Numbered from the stretch's first letter, positions 46,112-59,200 are shown. The stretch: 64,000 bases of DNA from Isoetes taiwanensis (GCA_021234155.1 JAJEKV010000041.1:5076829-5140828); one strand, 5' to 3'. The notes: generated by a model from the sequence alone, not told the origin. A program made the numbers and translations.

Positions 46112-46182
<71 letters not shown>
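46112..46182. repeat. (TA)n microsatellite
   Basis: About 35 uninterrupted AT units. Confidence 0.98.
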
Positions 46183-46187
<5 letters not shown>

Positions 46188-46498
46188 TTTGAAAAGAAAG
46201 CTCTTAGTGTGTCTTCAATAATGTTTAATTAGAACAACTGTCTTTTGCTGCATGATTTCCTCTTCATCTTTTGTATGTTCGATTTTAATAGTATTTACAT
46301 TAATTATGCAAAAAGGCACACTGTATTTGCTTGTATTTTCATCAACAATAACTTGCTGGATTTCCAAAACTAGAGTTTCCCACCTCAAAACAAGCATTTT
46401 CTTTTCTTGCATCATTTTCTAAATCAAATAGCTTAAAAAATGTTACTTTTTATGTGGTATTCTGAACACTATGTGCTCAACAATCTATCTTGCTTCCT

Positions 46499-46874
46499 AT
46501 TTTAACAAAGTTTAAAATGAAACGCACTTATTTGCTGCAAACGCACTTCAAAAGGAATCTTTGAAAGATTCCCTAAAATTCCCTTAAAAAAGTCCATTTT
46601 TAAGATTTTTTTGTGACAGGTGTGACAATTTAAGTAATTTAGGTACCATTTTTGAGGGGTTGATTGAACATAACTTTCATGCAAAAATTCTAAATAGCAA
46701 TTTTCATCCTCCTAAACTAGAATAAAAAATAGTTACTTTTATAAAGTGTAGCAAAAAAGGGGCAATAAAAAAAATAGCAAGGGTAGTAGAGTGACAAAGA
46801 AGTGATATATTCAAGGTTGTGAAAATTGTACAAAATTATGAAGAAAATTGTCAAAAATATAGGACATTTTGACA
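46499..46874 (-). repeat. Terminal repeat of DUF7869 element, copy 2
   Basis: Direct repeat of 43855-44222. Its first 60 bases (TTTAAAATGAAACGCACTT...) are also found inverted at 48720-48775, so it marks the left end of a second, shorter relative. Confidence 0.75.
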
Positions 46875-47136
46875 TTGCCTCATCGAAGCAAACATTTTCA
46901 CATGAAAGTATGCCTCATTGAACAAACTTACACTTTGAAGTGCAAGTTGGAGTCGAAGACGCTCGCTCTTCATCTTATATACTTGCTCTTATTTGCTCAT
47001 CCGTCTTGCTATAGACTGATGTATACCGCGATGACAATGCGTGGACATAACGTCTTCAAAATAAATTTCTAGATGGTATAAATTTATACTACAATAGATA
47101 GTGTTGTGTGGATATAACATGCCAGAGAGTTCGCAT

Positions 47137-47350
47137 GGTATAAATTTATACCGCAAGTGGACTCGAGCGGTATAAATTTATACCGAGAGGACTCTTACGA
47201 GATAAATTTATACTCACGAGAGCTCTCGATTCATCGCGACGACGGCTCTCACGGTATAAATTTATACCGTGAGAGCTCCCTCGTTATACCGCGAGAGCTC
47301 TCTCGGTATAAATTTATACCGCGAGAGCTCTCTCGGTATAAATTTATACC
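47137..47350. repeat. Cluster of GGTATAAATTTATACC palindromes
   Basis: The perfect 16-base palindrome GGTATAAATTTATACC occurs at 47137, 47169, 47253, 47305 and 47335. Degenerate copies lie at 47075 and 48258. Between the last ones the second palindrome GAGAGCTCTC alternates with it, giving a 30-base unit. Confidence 0.95.
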
Positions 47351-47511
47351 GCAGACAACCTTCAGACAACCAATTTATATACATATATGTGTATATATAT
47401 ATAATATATACACATACTTACATATATATATCCGACAAGAAAAGAGAACTCTTGCGTATAAATCTATCTGGAGAAACGAAAATTTATACCGAATTGCATA
47501 TATATATAAGA

Positions 47512-47623
<112 letters not shown>

Positions 47624-48879
47624 GTCCAGAGGCAAAATATATATCGTGTAAAATCTTTTGGGGTCTTTCTTGCTCGCCAAAGGGTTTGGCAACTGAAAAC
47701 TACTAAAGTAACACACATAAGGGATAATTTTACACACTTTTCTTGGTTTTTTAGTCTAAAAAGTTCTAAAACTGTTCTAAATTTTCTAAGCTTGTAATGC
47801 AATGTTAGAGCATAAAGTAGTCGAATCATGTTGTTATTTCTACTTTTTTTTCTCTATATACATGCGAACTTCACTTCAGGTAGCTCAAAAATTGCTACTA
47901 AAGGCAAAGAACTCCAAAATGTTATGGTGACACAGGTATTTGACCTAAAAGGAAACTACATGGTTTATCCAGAGGGGTGCGAGGAGTAGAAACCCCTCAG
48001 AAGTTTACCTTTTTATTTGCAAATATATAGGAAAGGGTAAGGCAGACGAATACTTCACTACCAGAGAAATGTGCATGGTGCCCACTGCTACAGATGACGT
48101 AATTGTGATGAATATGCTCAACATTACTAAAGAGATTGACTATCTTCTGAGCATCACCATGTTGTAGAAAGACATGTGCGTTCAAAAATACATCTCCGAG
48201 AATAAAAAAGGAGGGCATGTAATCACAGGGCTTCATTACTTCAACTTGTGTATCCTCGGTATAAATTTATACTGCATCATCAACTAAAACTTCAAATTTT
48301 AGCTACAAGATATCGTGGATGTATTGGCATTTATAATACTATGTGATGCAAAAACAATGGTTTGTCATTCAAGAAGTTTGTTCAACTGCCTCCCAATGTG
48401 TTTTAAGGTCCATTAGGATATTTAGCAAAAATGGTTGTGAAATAACAAATTTCTTGTCTTCTAAAACAGCTAATATAAAAGTTTTCGTGGACAAGGTACA
48501 AAAAGCATCTAATTTCTTCATACCTAATTTGCCCCATAGTAAATCTTTGAATTTCATTGTAGTTCTTTCCCCCTCTAAAATGGGATTTTTTTTGTTTTGT
48601 GTTTTTCCTTAATACTAAGTCTTCTTAAAATGTCTGTTTTCACGAGCAATTTTATAAATCTTTGGACTAATGGTAATAAAAGGGCCCTTTTTAGAGGGAT
48701 TTTAGAATTTTATAAATTTTCAAAAGGAATCTTTCAAACGCACTTCTTAAATAAGTGCGTTTCATTTTAAACCTTGTTTTTTGTCTGTTTTTTCAAATTT
48801 TCAGATTTTTTGAAGGAATCTTTCAAACGCACTTCTTAAATAAGTGCGTTTATTTTAAACCTTGTTTTGCTCCAAAATC

Positions 48880-50038
48880 AAGATTTGTAGTTGATATAAA
48901 GCTCATCATCAACAGCATGGACATGCATTCAGGGGCATCCTTTTAAAACCCACGCCCTTCCCATGGCTGTATGGTCCAGCCAGCTTCAACTCCAGTGCAA
49001 ATATCAGGTTCAAAGTCCATGGTTGGTCTCCAGAGCCAACTTAAACCAGAATGCTGAAAGAAAGGAAAAAAAAGAAAAAAAAGAAGAAAAAGAAATCACC
49101 TGATGAAAGAATGCATAGGCAAGGGCATTGCCATAGCCATCATTCACGTTTCGTAGCTGCTCCTGCTTGCTTTGAAGCCATCGCCATCGCCGTCAAACTC
49201 AAGCTGAGTGCTCTAGAATAGCCAACATTAAAGTGACGTACAGAGGTCACTTTAATTTTTAGTTCATATTCATTTTTGGGTTAACTTTCTGTTAAATTTG
49301 TTAACCTAACATAAATTGGTCTGAAGATAGAGATTTAGGTTAATAAAATTAATGGAAAACTAATTACTTAACTTAATTAAACATTAAGCTAGCTTGTGGT
49401 GTGAATCTAAAAGCCATCAAAAGCTTAACACAATCCTAACTTCACGGCGAGTGCGAAGGTACACTTAGTTGGCTAGTACTCTTGTTTGATTTAAGTATGC
49501 TCTCTTTATGGTTGTTATAGGCTCGTTTACTATCATGCCCGTTTGTTGAATGTTCTACAAACTTTTTCTCGTGTTAAGAGTGTATAATTGTACTTCTATA
49601 CAACTATAGATATATTCTTTATCTTATTAAGTTTCTCATGTGTTATGAATAAGGACGATAAATTGGATAAGTTTATAATTTTCTATTTGTGGTGCCTCGG
49701 AAGAGCAAGATCGAGCTTTGAATTTACAGATAATGGGGATGCAGGAAATTGACGGGTAGAAGCAAGCTAGGGTGGTAAATATATTGTCAATTGATGTACA
49801 TTTCATTACTTTTTTTAAGGGATTTGGGCGTGGAAATGTACGTTTTCAAATTTCTGTGGGAATTATATTGGCCTAACGGATTCATCATTAGGCTGTTATT
49901 AGAAATTCCACAATTATGGCCATTCTTCTCGCTCTGTTCCCCTCCCAAAATTCATCAAACACGGAAAGAGAAGAGGACAGATGAACCAAAATTTGCAAGC
50001 ACCAAGAAATTACTGAGTCGGCTGAATAAGGGTGTGAG
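48880..50038. other. Intergenic, TTAAC-rich part
   Basis: No gene. 49310-49450 resembles 43380-43520 in TTAAC and GTGTGAAT content. The end of the frame 49791-50051 (TRKEKRTDEPKFASTKKLL) looks protein-like and may join the next ORF. Confidence 0.35.
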
Positions 50039-50643
50039 TTGGCTTATATAAATACTAGAAGACAAAACTCAAACTATACTACAAGGCATATCAAAACGAA
50101 GTTTAATAGATGTGTAAATACCATAACAAAATTGGCCAACTCTTTCAGACCAGATCAAAGAATTTTGCTTGTTTCTCATGTATTGCAGAACAAGAGGCTA
50201 AATTTCTTCTTTGAGCTAGTTATAGGTAAACCTTCAGAGCCAACGGCCAAAATTTTTATATTAGCCAATATTCAGGATTTTTTTCAAGAGGTAAAATGTT
50301 CCAATAGCAATGATAATTGGCAGCCAAGCAATCTGAGCTATCAATGATTGTCAGGGAAGAGGAAAAATTGAAACAGAAATTAGTTGCATCCAAGTTGCTC
50401 AAGAAACACAGTAGAAACATAAGAAAGGCAGTTCACAGAAAGAAAATAATGTCAGCAACTAAAGCTAATATATTGGCGCTGAGGGGCAGACAAAAAAGAA
50501 AAAACAAAATTGGCAAATCAACAAAAGAACTTGTGCACCATTTATGGATTGATAACACAAAGGTTTCACCGAAAATGAGGGATATATTTAAGGAAGGAAG
50601 GAAGTATATTTTAACGTCCGCGGAGGCCAAACTTGACCTATGA
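50039..50643 (+). pseudogene. Unrecognised coding remnant, Lys-rich
   Basis: Two overlapping plus-strand frames (50039-50347 and 50317-50643). The first has NTITKLANSFRPDQRILLVSHVL, a helical, soluble-protein pattern. The second is a basic helix-rich stretch (KLLKKHSRNIRKAVHRKK) ending WIDNTKVSPKMRDIFKEGRKYI. Composition argues for former coding sequence, possibly of a transposon, but no family could be named. Confidence 0.3.
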
Positions 50644-50772
50644 GACGGTACATGCAGTACACAAAGCAGATAAAACCACACCAAAAAGACAAATGCTACT
50701 ACTATACAATGTGTCCCTACTACTGGGATGAAAAAACCCCCACATGGGAGGAAAAACCCTGGTAGTAGGCTC

Positions 50773-51255
50773 TCAGATCCCTTGTCCTGTAAGGGATTCT
50801 CTAACGGTAGAGACTTGCAAAATGTAGGATGCGAGACGTGCAACCATTGGCGATGCCAGCAATTGATGCAGCGGTGCCTCAGAGCATCTAAGATCAGCAT
50901 GTGTTGCTCGGATATGCGTATATGCCGGACACTCTTGCAGAGCATGGTGCTCATCCTCTACTGTCCGCATGTGGCAACACTGGCATATTCTCTCATGCCG
51001 GGGGATTCTCTGCCCTCCATCTATAGTCCAACGACCTGTTTCAATTCTGAGATGATGGGACCCCGTCCTCACGGAGGCAATAGCTCTCCGTTTCTTCATA
51101 GATATATGCGCTTTCAAGTACTGGTGTGGGCCATGTTCCAGTGTTGGATTAACTTGCGTGTGGCAGTGCTCTGTTTTAGGCTTTGCACGAGTGGTTGCAT
51201 CCCACAGAGTGGTGGCAAAGCGCTCATAAGGAAGAAGAGGACTATACCAATTCAA
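50773..51255 (-). pseudogene. LINE ORF2 C-terminal fragment
   Basis: Minus-strand frame of 160 codons typical of the tail after a LINE reverse transcriptase: FRTGSHHLRIETGRW-like (RTGSHHLRIETGRWTIDGG here), then CQCCHMRTVEDEHHALQECP, a Cys/His cluster, and YTHIRATH. The reverse transcriptase itself is absent, and this is the opposite end of the protein from the endonuclease seen at 3.9-5.1 kb. It is uncertain whether both come from the same LINE family. Confidence 0.65.
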
Positions 51256-52162
51256 TTCAGTACATTGACATTACACATGTTTGCTTTTATAGCCGCGAAT
51301 ATTTCTAGTGCTGGAATATTTTTAAAGTTGTGTTAAGAAATGCTAGATAATATACGTTTAAGAATGTATTTGTTCTGGCATTGGAACAAAATTGTAAAGT
51401 AAGTTATGATAATATTTTTCCTATAGTGCTAACATTGTAGACTGGTTAGCTTTTTCCATAGCATATTATTTCTACATTGCTATGCAGGCAGATGTATTTC
51501 AATCCCTCGCTGAAGATGTAAATAGGTTGGCAGGTGATTGTGTAAATTAATGTGTTTTACATCGCATTCTATATTAGAATCACTTGTACATGTAAATGTA
51601 TAATAGTGGATGTAATGTAAGTTTGCGTCGACACTTCTAAGTGACAAAAGATTCAATTATCGATTTGTAAATGTAAAGTTTTATTGGATGTAAGGTAAAT
51701 ATTTTATTAGATGTAAGGTTACCATATTTCCAAAAAATCTTTTTTCTTTTTAGGGTATTTTAGAATATTTGCAAACTTGAGGGGTATATTTAAAATTTTT
51801 CCTTTTAATTTTTATATTTCCTTCTCCATAATTCCTAAGTCGTCACTATACATAAGCTTCCCGCCATCGTATTTAGAGGATACATATATTTCGATGCAAA
51901 TGTAATTACTCTAAAGTGAAGAAAGTATGCTTTGACATGGCTATATTTTATATTTCGTATAGAACGCTAGCATTTTGCGAAAAAAAGGAGGTAAAAATTA
52001 AAATAAGCTTTCGCGGGGAAAGGGCATGTTGGCGCCACCATTTTCAAAAGTTGAAAAACTCCCCCATTCTCTCTCGTTTTTAAACTCCCAGGGACCCCGC
52101 TTCTTTACAAGACTCTGTTCCTCAATCCGATTCGGAGACGCTTTCCCTAATTTCTCTACACC
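51256..52162 (+). promoter_or_regulatory. Spacer and ASF1 upstream region
   Basis: AT-rich DNA with several ATGTAAGG/ATGTAAAT repeats at 51540-51720. The last 130 bases before the ASF1 ATG are GC-richer and pyrimidine-rich (CTCCCCCATTCTCTCTCG), as in many plant 5' leaders. No other gene. Confidence 0.35.
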
Positions 52163-52923
52163 ATGAGTCTGATTAATATCACAAATGTTGCAGTCTTGGA
52201 CAATCCGGCGATGATGCTCAACCCTTTTCAATTTGAAATCTCTTATGACTGCCACTCTTCTCTTGAAGAAGGTAAGCTTTTACTCTTGTTTTACACTCTT
52301 TTTCTGGTTTTCCTTTTCAGTTTCTTAACTAGTTTTACCCTTTCAGATCTTGAATGGAAGCTCATCTATGTGGGATCCGCAGAGGATGAGCAGTATGATC
52401 AGGTTTTGGAAAATATTCTTGTTGGTCCGGTCATTGCGGGAAGTTTCAGATTTGTTTTCCAAGTGAGTACAATTTTATTCTTCAAAAAACTAGATTTACT
52501 TCAATAAAAATCGTGTACTGATTTAGGGTTTATAATACTTGACAGTCGGATGCACCAGACCCTTTGATGATTCCAGAAGAAGACATTCTTGGAGTTACTG
52601 CCCTGCTACTGACATGCTCTTACAAAGGAGAAGAATTTATCAGAATTGGGTACTACGTATGCAACGAGTACATTGACGAAGGAGAAATCCCTTCTCCAAT
52701 TCCGTTTGACAAGGTGCACAGGAGTATTTTGGATTCAAAGCCCAGGATAACGAGGTTTTTGATAGATTTTGATTTTAGCCCCGAAGATTCCGACCAATTT
52801 GTTGTTAAGTCCCAGCCTCCAGCGACAGATTCTTGTCTAGTTGTTTCCCTTATTCCGGCTAATTGCGGATCTTGTAAATTGCATAGTTTTGGGGCCGCCA
52901 CTCTTCCCATTAGCACATGCTGA
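52163..52923 (+). CDS. ASF1: Histone chaperone ASF1
   Basis: Complete three-exon gene, exons 52163-52271, 52347-52462 and 52546-52923, GT-AG introns, 200 residues, close to the usual plant length. ASF1 binds the histone H3-H4 dimer in the nucleus and hands it to CAF-1 or HIRA during replication and repair. The immunoglobulin-like core is fully recognisable: INITNVAVLDNPA (4-16), FQFEISYDC (22-30), LEWKLIYVGSAED (38-50), ILVGPV, FRFVFQ (70-75), ILGVTALLLTCSYKGEEF and FIRIGYYV, then KPRITRF near residue 145. The C-terminal tail is variable, as expected. The start ATG begins the conserved N-terminus. No defects; this appears to be a functional host gene. Confidence 0.95.
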
Positions 52924-55544
52924 AAGGAAGAACCCCTGTTGTACTTTTTGTACCATTTTACAAAGCCCTTTCAAGGGCTCATTAACAACAGCCTGTAAAG
53001 AAGAAGCTGCCTTGCCTGCAGAAAATGGCCATGGGATTTTGCACTTCGTCAATGTAACCATATTTGGCAATTGATTTACCTTGTATAACACTCAAAATTT
53101 ATGTAACTTTTTTGAATTCTCAGCTTTAACCCTATAGGAGAACCATCTTGGATAAATGTGAGATCGATTTCACTCTTAAGCTTTTATCATGGGAGAGTCC
53201 CATCCAGGCATCCACATAAAAATGCTAGGCCCTAAGGGAAGAGTGTTAATCCTTACAAAGTGATCCGTTAGTGGGAAAAAAACGAGACATTGAAAACATT
53301 TTACAAGTAGATCCATCAATTATTACCTTTTGTTGTAGCTTCATCTCCCACTGCATACATACTAGTAAACGTGTGCCCAGTCTTACCGGTTTAATGTGGG
53401 CATGTGTTTTTACTCGGCCTTTAATGTCTATATGTGTAACTTTAACATCACATGTTGATGTTGATGAACATTATATCAACGTGGTTATCTAAATACCTGA
53501 CAACAAATACAATTCTCCACATGGTCAAGAGAATTCTGAGCAAATACTACACCTAATTCTTCTTTGTTATCAGTACAACATAAAAGGCTTCCAAATTTGG
53601 ACATCAAGCATCTTAATTGTCATGGGGAGCATCAGATTTGAAATAGATTTGGCAATTTGCAACAAAGCAGCCCTATTTGCAACCCTAAGTTCTGCAACAA
53701 CCATTCCTTCAACAGTAGCTCTTAGCTCACCAGTAAATACACTATGCCCATATGCATCAGCAAGAGGATAAATAGTTTTTGTTTTATTGAATCATTCTAC
53801 CAAAGCTGCTTCGTAACACAACATTGCATATTTCAATGCTTTGCAAAAGGTATTACATGCAATTTAATTTGTAAAGTTGAGCCCATGGTCAATATCAAAC
53901 TTGAAACATTAAACACAAATGATTGCAAGCACTTTGACAGACAGTAGCTTCTAGTAGCTTTATTAGCTACATTGTCTATAAAAAGGTGACATAAGCTAGT
54001 TGAAATTGAGAGAAAAAGATGCGCCCTAACTAGGGCGGCGGCGGCAGCCGCCCGACCACTGCTCTCTATCTTATGCAGGTGCGATTGCTGGAAGAGCAGC
54101 CTTGCTACTTCTGCCCTCTTCCGGAAGCCATGGCAGAAGGTAAAGTTCTCTGCCTCCATTTCTAATGTGACAGTTGCAGCAGAGGATAGGATGGGATATG
54201 GCCGCTATTTCCAACTCCCTCTTGTAGCATCAGCACTTCATCTGGTAGGGGACTCCTTTAATCATTTGCCATTTGTGTTTTCGTGTTTGGGCAGAGCTAG
54301 GCTAGTAGTCAGCTTGTTTTCTTGGCTGATGCTAGAGCACATAGACGCTATTTAAGCTTGAGTTTTCAGATCTGGAAAGGCCATTTATGATTTCTTCAGC
54401 TGTGAATCAGTGCTGCACTCATTGCAGTTATGGTTATGTTGCCTCCTGATTGGTTTGTTGCACTCATTGCAACCTGAAGGCCGCACTCACTACGGTTGTG
54501 TCTGCACTCACTGCAGCATTACCATGACATGACGGGGCTGCCATGGATCTGCGGGGCTGCAGCATCTTGCTTGAGGCTTCCTGGAAAATTTGGAATTGCG
54601 ATTGGCTTTCTCCTGTAGTATTCAAAACTGTTAAATATATATTTCTTTGCCTTGAAGCTCAACTTGGAAAGAGTAGCCTAGTCTATAGTACCTTTATTGT
54701 AGAGAAGAGGTTGAGGCAGCTCAAGTGGAGTAGCGGGTTGCTCTAGTATTGGAGGGAGCTCTTGGTGATTTGCATGTAGTACCTTGCTAGTGGGAAGACA
54801 GTTGGCAATCTTGCCTAGTACAGTTCTATTTTGCTTAAAATCTTGCGGGTTGGGCTTCTTGGTAGTCGAATGTACCTCTGGAAAAGCAAGTCAGCCTCTA
54901 TAGTACTGCTAGTAGGAGAAGAAGGCAGCCCTTCAGGCGTTCTCATACAATCCAGAGCGACTTGCCTATCTTATTCTTCTAGGTATTCCTTCGGCGCGTT
55001 CTTCAGGATCTTGAGGAATAATTTTGATTGCACTCTACAAGTGCTATTAGTACCTACAATAGCTGGGAAGAAGGCCACGCCCTCTAGTACTGGAAGAACT
55101 AAAAGGCTGAGGAGCATATCATTTTGCAAGGATGAAGAAGAGGTTGAGATCCTTGACCATAGTACGTGGACTTTTTCTTTGGGTAGCTTTTCAGTTTGAT
55201 GGCTGTGTGCATTTATTGCTACAATTCTTTCTATCTGGTGACCAAGAGCGTCGTATACTTCCTATCTGGCCTATTGTGGAGCCCACAAGAAGGTCATGTA
55301 CCCCTTTTTATATTAATCTAAAAATTCTTACCCTAAAAAAAAAAAAGGTGACATAAAAATGAAATGCTGATTTAAAGCTATTCATTTCTAGCTTTTAAGC
55401 TATCATATTTGAAACAATCCAAACATCAAAATACAAATTATTTAACTACTATTATAATTGTGGAACTACGTATCTTCACTTGGTTATTTGGATATATTCC
55501 ATACATGTTTGAATTTGAACCAAATTATTAGGGTCACAAATGCA
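52924..55544. other. Intergenic, no supported gene
   Basis: Includes the ASF1 3' region. Four GCACTCA-TGCA phrases recur at 54415-54520, and a GGCGGCGGCGGCAGCCGCC tract at 54033-54052 stands out from the AT-rich surroundings. The frames in 54.1-55.4 kb have no domains. Confidence 0.5.
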
Positions 55545-56280
55545 CTTAGAATGAGAGTTTGCTTTTTTGCAATAACAATAGGGCATTTAGCATGATGAGC
55601 ACAGTCGTCACTGACACTGCCAAGGAAAGTCCTATAACAATATTCATGAAATTAAAGTTTTTAGCATGTGGAGGAGTCCAATCCAATTCGATTCAATTCA
55701 TAACTTTTGAGTGTCCCATAGCCATGGCTTCGTACCACCAAGACGTCAACATGCTCTTTTTTTGCAGCATCACAGATTCCCTCTCTTGCATCTCCAAGAA
55801 GGACAACCACAGTTTTAGGACGGATCTGGAAGAAAAAAAATCACAATTACAAAGCTTGATACAAAACATAAACATGAACACGAATAAAATCTTGAAACAG
55901 ATATGATAGTCACTAAGAGCCATTTTGCATTTTCAAAGACACCATCAGTAATGCTTTGTTGTTGCTTCTTCATGGCATCAATCATGTCTGGAGTGACATA
56001 ATATCCAACTGCAAAACGTTCAACATTTAGGTTAGAAACATGAAAAAAAAAACACAGAGAAATTAAACAGAAATAAAAACAAAATTTGAGGAAAAAAACC
56101 AACCAGACAAACTAGGCCCGACTGCACCTATGTACACCTGACCTACAGATTCGGCATGGACAGGAACAACTGTGGCATCGCCGGATTTGTAGTGATGAAG
56201 GTTTTCGAGGGCTCAAAGAAGTGCTTTTGTGCTATGTTCATCATCTACGGCAATCATAACAACGCTTTTTGGGTTGCCCT
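55545..56280 (-). pseudogene. Universal stress protein (UspA domain) fragment
   Basis: Four exon-like blocks with usable splice sites: about 56104-56280, 55914-56008, 55705-55825 and 55545-55631. They encode a plant UspA domain: VVMIAVDDEHSTKALL at the start, VTPDMIDAMKKQQQ, then VVVLLGDAREGICDAA, VDVLVVRSHGYGTLK and FLGSVSDDCAHHAKCPIVI. UspA proteins bind ATP in stress responses. A TGA at 56213-56215 replaces the Trp expected in the ALLWALE pattern. The first exon with a start codon is not visible upstream. Apart from that single stop the copy is well kept; it may be recently disabled or a captured fragment. Confidence 0.75.
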
Positions 56281-56455
56281 AATGGTGAAAGGGCAACGAA
56301 GAAATTGAGTTCAAAGAATTTGCATATCACATGATTTAATTTACAAACATCCTCTGTCCAAATTTGATGATTTGGAACGTACCTGGCTGTCTACCACAAG
56401 CTATATCCCTTGCCTTAACTGAAGTGTCCCGATGCAATACCAATATACTTGCGTG

Positions 56456-56652
56456 TTCCAAGTACGGTAGAAAATTTTCACGCGTTGCTTTCACGCGTTG
56501 CTTTGTCCACAACTATCATAAACATCAAACACTGGAGCATTCATCCATCCAGTTCCAAGTACGGTAGAAAATTTTCACGCGTTGCTTTCACGCGTTGCTT
56601 TGTCCACAACTATCATAAACATCAAACACTGGAGCATTCATCCATCCAGTTC
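56456..56652. repeat. 97-base tandem duplication
   Basis: Two near-identical units, 56456-56552 and 56553-56649, beginning TTCCAAGTACGGTAG. Each contains a doubled TTTCACGCGTTGC. Confidence 0.9.
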
Positions 56653-57240
56653 GCGCTATATGCTATACACTACCCCATGCGAACTCTCAGTCCCAACTAT
56701 ATTCGACCGCACTGGATATGGCAAGTTTTGCCAAATTGGAATCCTTTCCTTTTTTGGCCTTATCTCTAGACGTCTATACACACATCTCGACCTCACATTA
56801 AGCATATTCACTAGATATGCTGCACTCATTATATCCATGCCTACGATTAGCCCTTTGGGCAACCCAAAAACACTTTCTAAGACCACTTTGATACAAAGAT
56901 TGTAACCACCTTAGTTAACTGCACTGTTTACTTAGCAAAATTCATGAATTTCTTTGAGGAAAAATTATTTCTTTGATACAAGATGGACAAAAGGGAAATG
57001 TATCCTAGGGCAATATGCCTGATAATCAAGTTGCTAGAAATACAAATAGATTTACAACAATCCCATTTCCGTGTTTGGGAGAGAAGACATGGTCATTAAC
57101 CAACCATCATGTAGGAAGTTTAAGATTGGTAGATGCTAGCTTGCCATTAGGGATACTGGTCTTTACTCGAGCTAGAAGGGCATTATATTCCTCTCCAAAG
57201 AAAACATTAAGCTAATCTAGGTTGGTCAGAAAGGAGAAGA
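56653..57240. other. Spacer between gene fragments
   Basis: The minus frame 56656-56886 has no recognised domain. GGGTTGCCCAAAGGGC (minus strand, near 56861) is another member of the short TTGCCC/GGGCAA palindrome family. Confidence 0.4.
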
Positions 57241-59200
57241 TTAGAGAAAACAGTTGGGTCCAAATGGAACTGCATCGGAGATACCACCAAATAGATTTGT
57301 AGATGCTTCCTCGTAAGGACATGCCTGCTTTAAAAATTCTTCAAGGTTTGACTCCCTCGCAATGAATGGACAGCCATCAATCAACTTCATAAGAACTGAA
57401 ATTACCACTTATTAAGGAGAAAAATACGCACTTGTTGGATTTACAGTCAAAATACGAAGTTTCACTTGTTAAGCAAATAACAAAATTGTTTCTTCACATT
57501 CGGATCTTGAGCCATAAGAAGGGTTGCCTTGTCGCAAGTAAGTTCAGCAGACCTTAGCCATATTATGCGCTGCTCTTCTGCACTCTGGGCAATGAAAACT
57601 CCTATACCTGCAATTAAACTAGCTCATTTAGTCCTAAATTACCCATCTTAACTAAGATACGCATATTGTTATGTACCTAGGAGAGTATAAGCACCCAAAG
57701 TAAAAATATTTGCATACGTCAACCAAATTCCATGATCACATTTCAAATGTCTCAATTCATGAGCAATGACAGCCTACAATCATTTGAGTCGCTTGTTGAT
57801 GATATTTTCAGTACTAATTCCTATTGAAGGTAGCCTAATGACCATGATAGTAAGGAAGTAAATCTGGGCAACAAATATGACACCATCACTTGGACATGAT
57901 GAGGATGCATTCTCTATTTTAACCGTCCTGCATCTTGCATATGAAATAGATTGGCAAGGGCCCGATAAAGGCCTATTGGTTTCATGGGCATATTCTGTAG
58001 ACAAATACTTTTTCAAGTTTGTTTAGTGCCATTTGACGAAGCAATGCATTATTATCATCACCAGAATGAAGAGCAATACTACAACATTGGCAAGACGAGC
58101 ACCTACCATTTAATTCATACGTTGCTAAACATGGAGATGACAGAAATTCATAGCTAGTAAAACTTAAAATATCAATAGAAATGTAAAGGGACCAAAAACA
58201 CAGAGCAAAGCATGCAGACTAGACCTGTAATTATGCTGGAAACAGAAGCTCTACAAGGCTAGTATGGATGACAATAAATGGTTTGCAACCCATTAATGCC
58301 AGCGTATATGCATTTGGAATTGGGTTTTACTTGAGATATAGATCTGAAACGTCAACGCCCAATATGCTTGATGCCTCTACAACCAGGTTGTGCAGTTTGG
58401 GCAGCTGTAGTAGAAAATGCTTTTTGTTAGAGATCAAAGAACAAACAGCACAGACTAGACAATATATTGCTATCATATGGTCAGGCAAACATATGCTTTA
58501 CCTGTTTTTCACTCACTACACAACTATTGCAATATTTTCTAGTAGCATAACTCGTTCTGCAGCTGATTCTACAAGGTACTAATAAGATGACAACTAATCT
58601 CTAGCAATTCAATCCCTAATTTGGAACTCAAAATTCTTATTCTGCCAGAAAAATACCAAGTGGTGTAAAAGTTTTACTTCCTTGAATACAAAATTATCTC
58701 TGCATATACAAAAGGCCAGGAAAGTCAAGAACACTCATTATCCAACAGAAGCTTTCCAATCTCAGTGATGCCAGGAACTCCACGAAGAATTGTTGTTCTG
58801 CAGTTAGGTAGACAAAACTTTAACTACCACCAATAATTCTTTAGCCTCTATTACATTTTGATGGAGTGTCTCTCTTATAAAAGCCTGACAATCGTATATA
58901 GGACTCATTCTTACGAGATGGATGTTATAAAAAGGTAAAAGTTTCTGTGCTTATCATGCATGCATATTTAGCCCCAGTATTCTGGCATTCATTTAAATAG
59001 AAAAATTATGCTTAAATTCGTTAGACAACAGGATCTAAATAGGGGTACACTTAAAAATCTAGACTACAAACAAATGGCTCATTGATCTACTTACATAGAT
59101 AAAGAAGCACAGTTGCCTGTTTATCTAAAGGATGCCGAAAATCATCTGCTTGCAAATTTGGGATCACAAGTCCAGCTTGACATGGATCATAAAGCTTAGT
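57241..59200 (-). pseudogene. M48 metalloprotease (PGM48-like) with stops
   Basis: Seven exon-like blocks match plastoglobule M48 peptidases (PGM48 type) in order: about 59095-59190 (LQADDFRHPLDKQ), 58745-58797 (ILRGVPGITEIGKLL), 58502-58570 (RVMLLENIA), 58225-58404 (LHNLVVEASSILGVDVSDLYL, then NPIPNAYTLAL), 57677-57773 (VIAHELRHLKCDHGIWLT), 57498-57607 (WLRSAELTCDKATLL) and 57241-57395. The zinc motif HExxH is present as HELRH; relatives have HELGH. TAA codons at 58327-58329 and 58231-58233 and a frameshift near 58515 disable it. Intact homologues degrade plastoglobule proteins during senescence. Introns are retained, so it is not a retrocopy. Confidence 0.8.

Noticed and set aside
54167-55199. 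ORFs of 60-122 codons on the plus strand
   Set aside because: No domain, no splice structure, and composition typical of random frames in moderately GC DNA.
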